DNA from: RUG11551 sp045586185
GTDB lineage: Bacteria > Planctomycetota > Planctomycetia > Pirellulales > Thermoguttaceae
Reading direction: 5' to 3'
NCBI GenBank assembly: GCA_045586185.1
Contig: JAZMZV010000246.1
Location: 20,490 to 84,489, forward strand
DNA: 64,000 bases
Part shown: positions 52,259-60,383 of the stretch, piece after piece
Layout: every line of letters starts with the position of its first letter
Position numbering within the stretch: position 1 is the first letter of the stretch
The notes under the pieces: generated by a model
Database searches by the model: none
What the model saw: the letters and a program-made list of their open reading frames with translations, nothing else
What the model was told of the DNA's origin: nothing
Program-made: the position numbers and the translations under genes

Positions 52259-53518
52259 ATGCTCTTCGCTCTGGCTGACTGTAACAGTTTTTACGCGTCG
52301 TGCGAGACGGCGTTCAAGCCGTTTCTGCGCGGACGCCCTGTTATTGTCCTGTCGAACAACGACGGCTGCGTTGTCGCCAGAAGCCGGGAAGCGAAACAGC
52401 TTGGAATCGCCATGGGCGCGCCGTTTTTCCAGATTCGGGAATTTTGCCGCGCCAATCGCGTTGCCGTTTTTTCTTCAAACTACGCTCTTTACGGCGACAT
52501 GAGCCAGCGGGTCATGCAAACCCTGGCGTCTATGGTTCCGGAAATTGAACAGTACTCCATCGACGAGGCGTTTTTGAATCTGACCGGAATGAGAAACGTT
52601 ACAACGGCGTTTGCCGAGTCTATCGTTGACCGCGTCAAGCTCTGGACGGGAATTCCGATTTCCATTGGAATCGCCCCGACCCGAACGCTGGCAAAAGTCG
52701 CCAACCGTCAGGCGAAAATGGACGGCATCAAAACCTGTCTGCTGCTGGACGAATCCAAACGAATCGACGTTCTGAAACGCTTTCCGGTGGAAGAAGTCTG
52801 GGGCGTTGGACGTCAGCTGTCGGTCAAGCTGGAACGAATGGGAATCAGGTCTGCTTTCGACCTCGCTCAGCAAGACCCGGTTCAAATCCGTAAACGATTT
52901 ACCGTCATTCAGGAGGCGATGGTTCGGGAACTCAACGGGGAATCCAGCCTGGGAAATCAGCAGTCCCCGCCGACGGCGAAAAGCATTCAGACGTCCCGCT
53001 CGTTCGGCAAGCCGCGATACGAGTTTGACGCCCTTTCTTCTGCAATTTCGACGTTCGTTTCCCGCGCGGCGGAAAAGCTGAGGGAGCAGGGACAAGTCGC
53101 TCGCGCTGTTGACGTCTATATTCGCACCAGCCCGTTTAGACCGGTCGCGCAATACACTGCGTCAACCGTCGTTCCGCTTGGACGTCCCACCAGCGACACG
53201 CTTCTGCTGACGCAAGCGGCTCTTGACGGGCTTGCCAAAATCTTTCAGCCTAACTTCGCCTATCAGAAAGCGGGAATTATTCTTATTGACCTGTCCTCCG
53301 CCGCAGTCAACAGCGCCCAGCTGACCTTTTTCGACGACCCGGTAGAACTGGAACGCCGCGCCGGACTGATGAAAACCCTCGACCGGCTCAACGAAAAGTT
53401 CGGCCGCAGTTCTGTCATGACGGGAACTCAGCTTTTAGACGACTCTTGGAAATCCGTCCAACAAAACACGTCCCCCCGATACACAACTGAATGGGACGAT
53501 CTGCCGGTGGCAAAATAG
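52259..53518 (+). CDS. umuC: Y-family DNA polymerase, UmuC type
   Basis: 419 residues, full length. Palm motif DCNSFYASCE with the metal-binding Asp, SNNDGCVVARS finger, SIDEAFLNL catalytic acidic pair, IPISIGIAPTRTLAKVANRQAK and the UmuC-specific LEWGVGR-like EEVWGVGRQLSVKLERMGI thumb; little-finger domain from about 240. Translesion polymerase V subunit. No umuD lies beside it; the upstream neighbours are proteases and there is no visible LexA-type box. No Shine-Dalgarno: the start codon is fused to the repeat array. The stop TAG (53516-53518) is again the first TAG of a TAGGCAG array. Confidence 0.92.
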   Translation: MLFALADCNSFYASCETAFKPFLRGRPVIVLSNNDGCVVARSREAKQLGIAMGAPFFQIREFCRANRVAVFSSNYALYGDMSQRVMQTLASMVPEIEQYSIDEAFLNLTGMRNVTTAFAESIVDRVKLWTGIPISIGIAPTRTLAKVANRQAKMDGIKTCLLLDESKRIDVLKRFPVEEVWGVGRQLSVKLERMGIRSAFDLAQQDPVQIRKRFTVIQEAMVRELNGESSLGNQQSPPTAKSIQTSRSFGKPRYEFDALSSAISTFVSRAAEKLREQGQVARAVDVYIRTSPFRPVAQYTASTVVPLGRPTSDTLLLTQAALDGLAKIFQPNFAYQKAGIILIDLSSAAVNSAQLTFFDDPVELERRAGLMKTLDRLNEKFGRSSVMTGTQLLDDSWKSVQQNTSPRYTTEWDDLPVAK

Positions 53519-53548
53519 GCAGTAGGCAATAGGCAGTAGGCAGTAGTT
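53516..53548. repeat. TAGGCAG array at the end of umuC
   Basis: Begins with the umuC stop codon; five TAGGCAG/TAGGCAA units, no opposite arm adjacent. Confidence 0.85.
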
Positions 53549-53595
53549 ATATCGTACGCAACTGGAAACGGGGTTCTCAATAGTCAAAATTCCTC

Positions 53596-53624
53596 TTGTC
53601 AAATTGAGTGTTTTCTGCTAATAT
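53596..53624 (+). promoter_or_regulatory. Candidate promoter of the thioredoxin-like lipoprotein gene
   Basis: TTGTCA (53596-53601), 17-bp spacer, TAATAT (53619-53624); a TATAAT at 53624-53629 is an alternative -10. A repeat array (53637-53712) is in the leader. Confidence 0.4.
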
Positions 53625-53636
53625 ATAATAAATTAG

Positions 53637-53714
53637 CTATTGAGTAGCGAGAAACGATAGAACGCAACGTCTCACACAATTCTTCTCGCAACTCGTTACT
53701 CGCAACTCGCAACT
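53637..53714. repeat. GTTGCGA-type repeat element upstream of 53744
   Basis: Degenerate GAGTAGCGAGAAACG on the left and ACTCGTT/ACTCGCA units on the right, ending about 30 nt before the start codon. Confidence 0.7.
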
Positions 53715-53743
53715 ATTCACCACACTGCCACAAGGAGAGAAAC

Positions 53744-55627
53744 ATGCGTTGTACATTAATGAATATAGCCGCCTTTTTGGCTATGACCCTGTTCATGACG
53801 TCCTGCTTTGCTGACGACGCCCCTGCCCTGACCGACGACGCGCCTGCTGTTGAAAACACAGAACAGACTGCGGATGCCGAGGCTCCAACACCCGTTGAAG
53901 ATCCAATGCCCGCTGAAGAAACAGAAGCGGAAGAGAGCGTCGAAGAAGCTGTTGCAGAGGAAAGCGTCGAATCTGAAACGTATCCCGTCCCGGAAAACGG
54001 AACTCCGGCAGAATATCTGGCGTTTATCGGAAAACTCATGCTCATTGAACGTCCGCACGACCAGTCGCGGGAAGAAATGATCGCTCATTACACCGAACTG
54101 TGCAACGCTCAAGTCGCGGCGGCTGATAAAGTCATTGAACATAAAGACGCAACGCCAGAACAGATTCAGCGCGCTGTCGCCGTCAAAATCAAGAGTCTGC
54201 AGATTCTCATCAAGGCGGGAAACAAAGACGCAAAAGTTCAGCTGTACTCCATGCCCGGTCAGCTCGAAAAAGTCGGACAATCCCAAATTGCAGACGAAAT
54301 TATCATGGGATTGATTACTTTGACGTTCCAGGACGCCAAAGCGACAAACAATTTTTCTGAAATCGAAAAGATTATCGAGCAAACAACTCAAACCATTAAA
54401 AAGACGCCTGCTGAAAACAAAGAAAAACTGCAGCGTCTGTACCTGATTAAACTTATTTGCGTCAAAGGACTCGGACAGCTCAAAGGCGTAGACAACACGG
54501 CTGATTTTGAAGCGGTCATTGCTGAAATCAAAGAAGCCGGTTTGGGCGAAATGGTTGAAGATATTTTCATGGGCAAGCTTGCCACCGCGCTGTCGGAATC
54601 CGTTGCTCAAAATGATAAAACCAAGTTTGATAAAACCGCCAAAGCGGTTGACAACATGATTGCTGACTACGGCGCTAAAGCCAATCTTAAAGTTGTGGCG
54701 ATTGCTTTCCAGACCGCTTTTACCGAAGAAGTATTTGACACGGACGCCGCTGCCGCCCGTTATGAAAAATACGCCGCCGCATTTGAAAACATTCAAGACG
54801 CCAAGGTTCAGGAAATTGTTAAAACCATGCGCGGTTCTGCCAAACGTCTTACCCTCAAGGGAAAAGAACTGCCGCTGACTGGCAAAACCGTCGACGGGAA
54901 GGACTTCAACATGGCTGACCTGAAAGACAAAACCGTTTTGGTCTACTTCTGGTCGCCGGGCGTTCCTCCCTGTATGGACGAATTCAAATACTTGAAGCTA
55001 GCCTATCCTTCCTACAAAGACAAAGGTTTTGAAATTGTCTGCATCGCTTTGGATCAGGACAAAAAGCAGGTCGCCTCGTTCGTTAAAAAGCACAAGTTCC
55101 CGTGGATTAACCTCTGGGAAAAGGACGCTCTGGTTAACGATGTCTGCATTAGCGAATACTTCGGCATTGTAGCTCTGCCTTGCATGTTTATGGTTGGTCC
55201 CGATGGAAAAGTGTTTTCAATCGACGCACGAAACGACGTTCTGATTGCAACGTTGACAGATAAATTTGGCGAACTGACTGTAACCGAAGAAGATATCGAA
55301 AAAGTTGAGGAAGACGACGTTGACGTCGAAGAGGACGTCAATGCTGACGAAGACGTTGACGTTGAAGAAGACGCCAATGCTGACGAAGACGTTGACGTCG
55401 AAGAGGACGCCAATGCTGACGAAGACGTTGACGTTGAAGAAGATGCCGCTGTTGACGAAAACGTTGACGTTGAAGAAGACGTAAATGCTGACGAAGACGT
55501 TGACGTTGAAGAAGATGCCAATGCTGACGAAGACGTTAACGTTGAAGAAGATAAAACCAATGCTGAAGACGATAACTACGAAATTGGAGAAAATGTCGAT
55601 ATTCAGGACGACGACGTTGATTTTTGA
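53744..55627 (+). CDS. Thioredoxin-fold (TlpA/AhpC-like) lipoprotein lacking the first active-site Cys, with acidic repeat tail
   Basis: 627 residues; AAGGAG 7 nt before the ATG. Lipoprotein signal with lipobox MTSC (Cys at about 21). An acidic Glu/Ala/Pro linker reaches to about 85, then a helical domain to about 370. The thioredoxin-like domain (about 380-515) has FWSPGVPPC where TlpA has FWATWCGPC: the nucleophilic Cys is Val407 and only Cys410 remains, so ordinary disulfide exchange is not expected. The C-terminus carries seven 12-residue repeats (DVDVEEDANADE type), a strongly acidic tail that could bind calcium. Likely co-transcribed with the ATPase gene 43 nt downstream. Confidence 0.82.
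   Translation: MRCTLMNIAAFLAMTLFMTSCFADDAPALTDDAPAVENTEQTADAEAPTPVEDPMPAEETEAEESVEEAVAEESVESETYPVPENGTPAEYLAFIGKLMLIERPHDQSREEMIAHYTELCNAQVAAADKVIEHKDATPEQIQRAVAVKIKSLQILIKAGNKDAKVQLYSMPGQLEKVGQSQIADEIIMGLITLTFQDAKATNNFSEIEKIIEQTTQTIKKTPAENKEKLQRLYLIKLICVKGLGQLKGVDNTADFEAVIAEIKEAGLGEMVEDIFMGKLATALSESVAQNDKTKFDKTAKAVDNMIADYGAKANLKVVAIAFQTAFTEEVFDTDAAAARYEKYAAAFENIQDAKVQEIVKTMRGSAKRLTLKGKELPLTGKTVDGKDFNMADLKDKTVLVYFWSPGVPPCMDEFKYLKLAYPSYKDKGFEIVCIALDQDKKQVASFVKKHKFPWINLWEKDALVNDVCISEYFGIVALPCMFMVGPDGKVFSIDARNDVLIATLTDKFGELTVTEEDIEKVEEDDVDVEEDVNADEDVDVEEDANADEDVDVEEDANADEDVDVEEDAAVDENVDVEEDVNADEDVDVEEDANADEDVNVEEDKTNAEDDNYEIGENVDIQDDDVDF
55316..55567 (+). repeat. 36-bp tandem repeat, seven units, in-frame
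   Basis: Seven units of 36 bp (55316, 55352, 55388, 55424, 55460, 55496, 55532) each coding 12 acidic residues; differences are mostly at Asn/Ala/Val positions. Copy number is likely to vary between strains. Confidence 0.9.
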
Positions 55628-55670
55628 GAAAAAGAAACTGTTAACCAATAGCTAATCAGGCGAATTCGCC

Positions 55671-56249
55671 ATGTCAAGCAATCCGTTTAGTACGAAGTTT
55701 ATCCGACCGGGAACGATAGCGTATCAATGCGCTCCCGGCAAGTCAGTAGCGTACTATGCGGATTGTTTTTTATCCAACGGTCGGCGCGGTCAGGTTGTCG
55801 GACCGCACGGAACGGGCAAGTCCACGTTTGTTATTGCCTTTCAAAAAGAATTAGCCGCCCGCGGTCTGGACGTTCATCTAATAACGCTTCATTCGTTTGA
55901 CAAAAGCGAGTTAAACAGTCTGCTAACGCTTCAGCCCGATTCCATTTTGATTCTCGACGGCTTTGAACAGCTTCCGTTCTGGCGTCGCTTTAAGATTATC
56001 CATTCAACCCTCTGGCGTCATATCGGGCTGCTGACGACGTCGCACGTCTCGTTTGGTCTGCCGACTCTGCTGGAAACGAGCGTTGACCTCGACACCGCCC
56101 AAAATCTGGTTCGAACTCTGACCGGTTCTGAACCGCCCGAAAATCTGGAATCCCTTCTGACAAAGCACAACGGCAACCTTCGCGAAGTCTTCTTTGATTT
56201 ATATGATGAACACGAAGGAATATCAGGAAATGATCATCGCAAAGCGTAA
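55671..56249 (+). CDS. Small P-loop ATPase-like protein
   Basis: 192 residues, soluble. Walker A VVGPHGTGKST at about 43-53 and Walker B SILILDGFEQL at about 99-109. The rest (HIGLLTTSHVSFGLPTLLET, then a short helical end) resembles AAA/STAND-like ATP-binding proteins reduced to the nucleotide-binding core; no sensor or effector domain is seen. A perfect palindrome GGCGAATTCGCC (55659-55670) lies directly against the start codon, with no Shine-Dalgarno. Function unknown. Confidence 0.72.
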   Translation: MSSNPFSTKFIRPGTIAYQCAPGKSVAYYADCFLSNGRRGQVVGPHGTGKSTFVIAFQKELAARGLDVHLITLHSFDKSELNSLLTLQPDSILILDGFEQLPFWRRFKIIHSTLWRHIGLLTTSHVSFGLPTLLETSVDLDTAQNLVRTLTGSEPPENLESLLTKHNGNLREVFFDLYDEHEGISGNDHRKA

Positions 56250-56286
56250 TTCCGAATTCCTCATTCCGAATTCCGCATTCTACTGC
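56248..56286. repeat. Degenerate 7-nt-type repeat after the ATPase gene
   Basis: Overlaps the stop: TTCCGAA/TTCCTCA/TTCCGCA units (ATTCCGAATTCC repeated), then TACTGCC. A further variant family of the same kind. Confidence 0.55.
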
Positions 56287-56293
56287 CCCCTCC

Positions 56294-56321
56294 TTGACAA
56301 AATCGGCTCTTCTCGGATAAT
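56294..56321 (+). promoter_or_regulatory. tkt promoter
   Basis: TTGACA (56294-56299), 16-bp spacer, GATAAT (56316-56321); leader of about 120 nt. Confidence 0.6.
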
Positions 56322-56448
56322 AATTTCATATTATTAATATAATATATTGTCAGTTTAAGACGGCAACTCAGAAAGCTGGAAGTCGATTCCGCTTTTTGAA
56401 TTGTCTGTCAAACTTTGCCATTAACCACTTTACCACAAATTACCAACC

Positions 56449-58467
56449 ATGTCAGAAACCTTAGCTTTGAATACGATTCGCACGTTGGCGATGGACGCCG
56501 TTCAGGCGGCTAACAGCGGACATCCCGGCACGCCGATGGCGTTGGCGCCGGTCGCGTATCTGCTTTATAACGAACGCATGAAGTACGATCCCGCCCATCC
56601 GCTTTGGCTGGGTCGCGACAAATTCGTTCTCTCGATTGGGCACGCCTCAACCTTGCAATACGCGCTGCTGCATCTGTGCGAAGTCGATCAGCTTGACGCC
56701 AACGGCGTTCCAACCGGCGAAAAAGCCGTTACGATTGACGATTTGAAGGCGTTTCGTCAATGGGGTTCCCGCTGCGCCGGACATCCGGAATATCGTCACA
56801 CGTCTGGCGTGGAAATGACAACCGGGCCGCTCGGACAGGGCGTTGCAACCAGCGTCGGCATGGCGATTGCGTCCGACTGGATGGCGACGCGATTCGATAA
56901 AGCGCTTTTCTCTTCAAACGTTTACGCTCTGTGCGGCGACGGCGACATGATGGAAGGCATTTCCAGCGAAGCCGCCTCTCTGGCAGGTCAACTCAAGCTG
57001 TCTAACCTGTGCTGGATTTACGACGATAACGGCATTACAATTGAAGGGTCAACTAAACTCGCCTTTACGGAAGACGTCGCCAAACGCTTTGAAGCGTACG
57101 GTTGGAACGTTGTTAAAGTTGCGGACGTCAACGACCTCAACGCGCTTCGTCACGCATTTGACGAGTTCGAAGCGGAAACCGCCCGTCCGACGCTGATTAT
57201 CGTTAAGAGCGTTATCGGATACGGCTCTCCCAACAAGGCGGGAACCGCCGCCGCTCACGGCGCGCCGCTGGGTGAAGAAGAAATCGTTTTGACCAAAAAA
57301 GCCCTCGGCTGGGATCCCGAGAAAAAATTCTACGTCCCGGAAGAAGTCCGGCAGATGTTCCGACAGGGCGTTGTCGAAAACGGCAAACGGGAATACGCTC
57401 AATGGGAAGAAGCGTACAAGAGTTTTTGTGACGCCAACCCGGAAAAGGCGGCTCAGCTGGACGCGATTCTTTCCGGCAAATTGCCCGCCGGCTGGGACAG
57501 CTCCATCGAAGAATTCCCCGCCGACGCGAAAGGCATGGCGTCTCGCGCCTCAAGCGGAAAGGTTCTCAACGCATGCGCTCAAGGGTTGCCATGGCTGCTG
57601 GGCGGTTCCGCCGACCTGGCTCCGTCCAACAACACGCTCCTCAAATTCGACGGCGCAGGCGAGTTCTCCGCCAACGACCGCGGCGGGCGCAACTTCCATT
57701 TCGGAATTCGCGAACACGCCATGGGCGCGATCTGCAACGGCTTGACCCTTTCCGGACTGCGCGGATACTGCGCGACGTTCTTCGTCTTTTGCGATTACCT
57801 TCGTCCCGCCATGCGTCTGGCGAGTTTGATGGGGCTGCCCAACATTTACGTCTTTACTCACGACTCCATCGGCGTTGGAGAAGACGGTCCGACTCATCAG
57901 CCGGTCGAACAGCTGGCGTCTCTGCGCTGCATGCCGAACATGGCTGTCGTGCGTCCTACGGACGCCAACGAAGTCGTTTGGGCGTACAAAACCGCTTTGA
58001 ATCAGAATACAACCCCAACGTGCCTGGTTCTTACCCGGCAGAACCTCCCGACGCTTGATCGTTCAACGCTTGCGCCTGCCAGCATGACGGAAAAAGGCGC
58101 TTACGTCCTTTCAGACTGTGACGGGACGCCGGACGTTATTCTTATCGGGACGGGTTCTGAAGTCGGAATCTGTCTCGAAGCGCAAAAGACGCTTGCTCAG
58201 CAGGGCAAGAAAGCCCGCGTTGTGAGCATGCCGTGCTGGGAATGGTTCGACGCTCAGGACGATGCCTACAAAGCGTCCGTCTTGCCGCCGGAATGCGAGA
58301 ACCGCGTTGCGGTCGAAGCTGCGCTGCCGTTCGGTTGGGAAAAGTACATCGGAACCAAAGGCGCCTTTATTGGGATGCAGTCTTTCGGAGCCAGCGCCCC
58401 GTTTGCCAGGCTGATGAAAGAATTCGGCATTACCGCAGACGCCGTCGTCGCCGCCGCCAACCGATAA
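56449..58467 (+). CDS. tkt: Transketolase
   Basis: 672 residues, full length. Thiamine-diphosphate enzyme of the pentose phosphate pathway. AANSGHPGTPMALAPVAYLL at the start, GPLGQGVATSVGMAIAS, the ThDP-binding CGDGDMMEGISSEAASLAGQ ... DDNGITIEG, and the pyrimidine-domain GIREHAMGAICNGL with THDSIGVGEDGPTHQPVEQLASLR. All catalytic His positions of the family appear present. Stands alone, with its own promoter and terminator. Confidence 0.96.
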   Translation: MSETLALNTIRTLAMDAVQAANSGHPGTPMALAPVAYLLYNERMKYDPAHPLWLGRDKFVLSIGHASTLQYALLHLCEVDQLDANGVPTGEKAVTIDDLKAFRQWGSRCAGHPEYRHTSGVEMTTGPLGQGVATSVGMAIASDWMATRFDKALFSSNVYALCGDGDMMEGISSEAASLAGQLKLSNLCWIYDDNGITIEGSTKLAFTEDVAKRFEAYGWNVVKVADVNDLNALRHAFDEFEAETARPTLIIVKSVIGYGSPNKAGTAAAHGAPLGEEEIVLTKKALGWDPEKKFYVPEEVRQMFRQGVVENGKREYAQWEEAYKSFCDANPEKAAQLDAILSGKLPAGWDSSIEEFPADAKGMASRASSGKVLNACAQGLPWLLGGSADLAPSNNTLLKFDGAGEFSANDRGGRNFHFGIREHAMGAICNGLTLSGLRGYCATFFVFCDYLRPAMRLASLMGLPNIYVFTHDSIGVGEDGPTHQPVEQLASLRCMPNMAVVRPTDANEVVWAYKTALNQNTTPTCLVLTRQNLPTLDRSTLAPASMTEKGAYVLSDCDGTPDVILIGTGSEVGICLEAQKTLAQQGKKARVVSMPCWEWFDAQDDAYKASVLPPECENRVAVEAALPFGWEKYIGTKGAFIGMQSFGASAPFARLMKEFGITADAVVAAANR

Positions 58468-58494
58468 CGTCAATCGATAAACCGTTATAATAAC

Positions 58495-58532
58495 AAAAGA
58501 GCGCTCGCTGCAAAACGGCGATGCGCTCTTTT
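58495..58532 (+). terminator. Intrinsic terminator of tkt
   Basis: AAAAGAGCGC (58495-58504) pairs with GCGCTCTTTT (58523-58532); inner TCGC/GCGA extends the stem and TTTTATTTT follows. Confidence 0.85.
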
Positions 58533-58637
58533 ATTTTGTATTTATCTGTTTCACTCTTTTTACGCTATCTAAATTGTCTTGTACAGTATTATTTGTGAAC
58601 AGATAACCTCTGATTCTTCAAGCTTTTTTATTGCGTT

Positions 58638-58952
58638 TTATTTGATAATCTTTACCGCAGTGCCATAAGCCAAAACTTCAGCAGCCTGCTGAATAATGGC
58701 GCTGGTTGTGAAACGAACGCCAATAATCGCGTCCGCACCCATTCTGGCAGCATCCTCGCACATACGCTGAGTTGCGATTTGTCGGGATTCCTGCATCATC
58801 TCGGTGTATCCTTTCAGTTCCCCGCCCATAATATTTTTTAAGCCTGCCATAATATCGCGACCAATGTTTTTGGTCTGAACGGTTGCTCCCTGAGCAATTC
58901 CAAGTATCTGGAACGACTCGCCTGGAATGGTTTCTAAAGTTGATAAAAACAT
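58638..58952 (-). CDS. YbjQ family (UPF0145, heavy-metal-binding-like) protein
   Basis: 104 residues, full length. TLETIPGESFQILGIAQG at the start, GGELKGYTEMMQESRQIA in the middle and ARMGADAIIGVRF near the end are the family signature. Small soluble pentamer-forming proteins of unknown function. AAAGGA lies about 8 nt before the ATG. Confidence 0.92.
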   Translation of the reverse strand: MFLSTLETIPGESFQILGIAQGATVQTKNIGRDIMAGLKNIMGGELKGYTEMMQESRQIATQRMCEDAARMGADAIIGVRFTTSAIIQQAAEVLAYGTAVKIIK

Positions 58953-59050
58953 GTGATTATCCTTTCTGATAAAAATAGGGGTATGGGTTCAGACTGGCTG
59001 GATGTGAGTTTCGCTTCATAAGCAGCCAATATTTGACAACATTGTAAATT

Positions 59051-59079
59051 ATTTTATCATATCGTCCGTTTTAAGTCAA
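59051..59079 (-). promoter_or_regulatory. Promoter of the YbjQ gene
   Basis: On the minus strand TTGACT (59079-59074), 17-bp spacer, TAAAAT (59056-59051); leader about 90 nt. Confidence 0.55.
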
Positions 59080-59203
59080 GCCAATCTCTGTGAGAGAAAT
59101 CCTGATAGAAAGATTTGACAATGGAGCGTGAACAAAACGTCCCCTGTTTTTTTATTTTTTCAAATGTTGTATAATAAGCGATTATAAAATGGAGCGTTGA
59201 ATT

Positions 59204-60241
59204 ATGAATTGTATTTTGATTTTTTTACTAGCGGCGCTGACGGCTCAACCGGCTGAAGAATGGAATGCGCTGACGAATCAGAACAGCGGCTGGCTTGGAG
59301 CAGACGGCGTTTATTCTGCGAAGAATCCGGCAGACGGCAGTCTGTACTTCTGGTTTAGCGATACGCTTTGCGGAACGACTCAAGACAACGGGCGGCGGTT
59401 CAAAAACATTTATATGGTCAACCATTCCTTTTGGTACAAGCCGGCGAACGGGAAGCTCGAGGCTTTTGTTCCCGAAAAAGGGCGCAATCTTTTTCCTGAT
59501 CGTTACTGGATTCAAGACGGCATTCTTCTTAACGGGACGCTGCATCTGTTTGCAATGAGATGCGGCAAGAACTGGAAGCCGGAACGAATCGACTTGATTT
59601 CTCTGCCGATTCGTGATGACGGAAAACCGGATTTCGCTCATGCGGTTATTGAAAAAGACGTCCCGCTGCAGTCGCCCAACGAAAAAGGACAGGTTGTTTT
59701 CGGCGGGGCGGTTCTCGACAAGCCCGTAGACGGATACTATTATATTTACGGCTATCAGGACAACGCCCAGGATCATTCGCGCAAAGATATGATTGCCGCC
59801 CGGGTTCCTGTTGAGAAGTTGTGTGACGTTTCCGCCTGGAGATATTGGGACGGGCAGAACTGGGGCGAGGACTTGAAACGCTGCGCTCCGTTGGCGAAAG
59901 GAATTTCTTGCGAATTCTCCGTTTCGCCGATTCCTTCAGGACCAGAGAAAGGGCGATTTATTCAGGTTAATACAAGACGCGGCATCTCTCCGCTTGTAGA
60001 ATATCGCATCGGCGATTCCCCGATAGGTCCGTTTAGCGAACCGACAATTATCTATCGCGCGCCGGAACGCAAAGACGGCGTGAGCGTTTACAACGGCAAA
60101 GGACATCCCGATTTATCGACTGACGAATACCTGATTATTTCGTACAACGTCAACCGTCTGGGACGTCTCCCGCATACCCCGCCGGAATATCGCCCGCGGT
60201 TTATTCGTTTGTACTACGAAGATTTAGGCAACAGACAATAG
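59204..60241 (+). CDS. Secreted DUF4185-like beta-propeller protein
   Basis: 345 residues. Short signal peptide 1-16 (MNCILIFLLAALTAQP). GWLGADGVYSAKNPADGS followed by LYFWFSDTLCG matches the opening of DUF4185, a five-bladed propeller family related to glycoside hydrolases; later blades include DRYWIQDGILLNGTLHLFA and YNGKGHPDLSTDEYLIISY. Likely acts on sugars outside the cell. TATAAT at 59170-59175 is a probable -10, about 30 nt before the ATG. Confidence 0.72.
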   Translation: MNCILIFLLAALTAQPAEEWNALTNQNSGWLGADGVYSAKNPADGSLYFWFSDTLCGTTQDNGRRFKNIYMVNHSFWYKPANGKLEAFVPEKGRNLFPDRYWIQDGILLNGTLHLFAMRCGKNWKPERIDLISLPIRDDGKPDFAHAVIEKDVPLQSPNEKGQVVFGGAVLDKPVDGYYYIYGYQDNAQDHSRKDMIAARVPVEKLCDVSAWRYWDGQNWGEDLKRCAPLAKGISCEFSVSPIPSGPEKGRFIQVNTRRGISPLVEYRIGDSPIGPFSEPTIIYRAPERKDGVSVYNGKGHPDLSTDEYLIISYNVNRLGRLPHTPPEYRPRFIRLYYEDLGNRQ

Positions 60242-60252
60242 ACATAAAAATA

Positions 60253-60295
60253 CGCCATGCAGTCCAGCTGTTCCCTTTAGCTTTTCTGCATGGCG
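60253..60295. repeat. Inverted repeat between convergent genes
   Basis: CGCCATGCAG (60253-60262) and CTGCATGGCG (60286-60295), with an inner AGCT/AGCT pairing. Could end transcripts in both directions, but no T run follows. Confidence 0.55.
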
Positions 60296-60311
60296 CAACG
60301 GAAGAATACGG

Positions 60312-60376
60312 TTAGTTACGAGTAACGAGTTGCGAGAGTAATTTGCGAGTTCCTTTGCATTTCTCGCAACTCAATT
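60312..60376. repeat. GTTGCGA-type repeat element
   Basis: GTTACGA/GTAACGA/GTTGCGA units, centre TTTGCGAGTTCCTTTGCAT, then TCTCGCAACTC. Ends close to the vWA gene stop. Confidence 0.75.
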
Positions 60377-60383
60377 TAATTCT

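Noticed and set aside
55217..55648. Open frame antisense to the acidic repeat tail
   Set aside because: It exists only because the 36-bp repeat has few stops in any frame.
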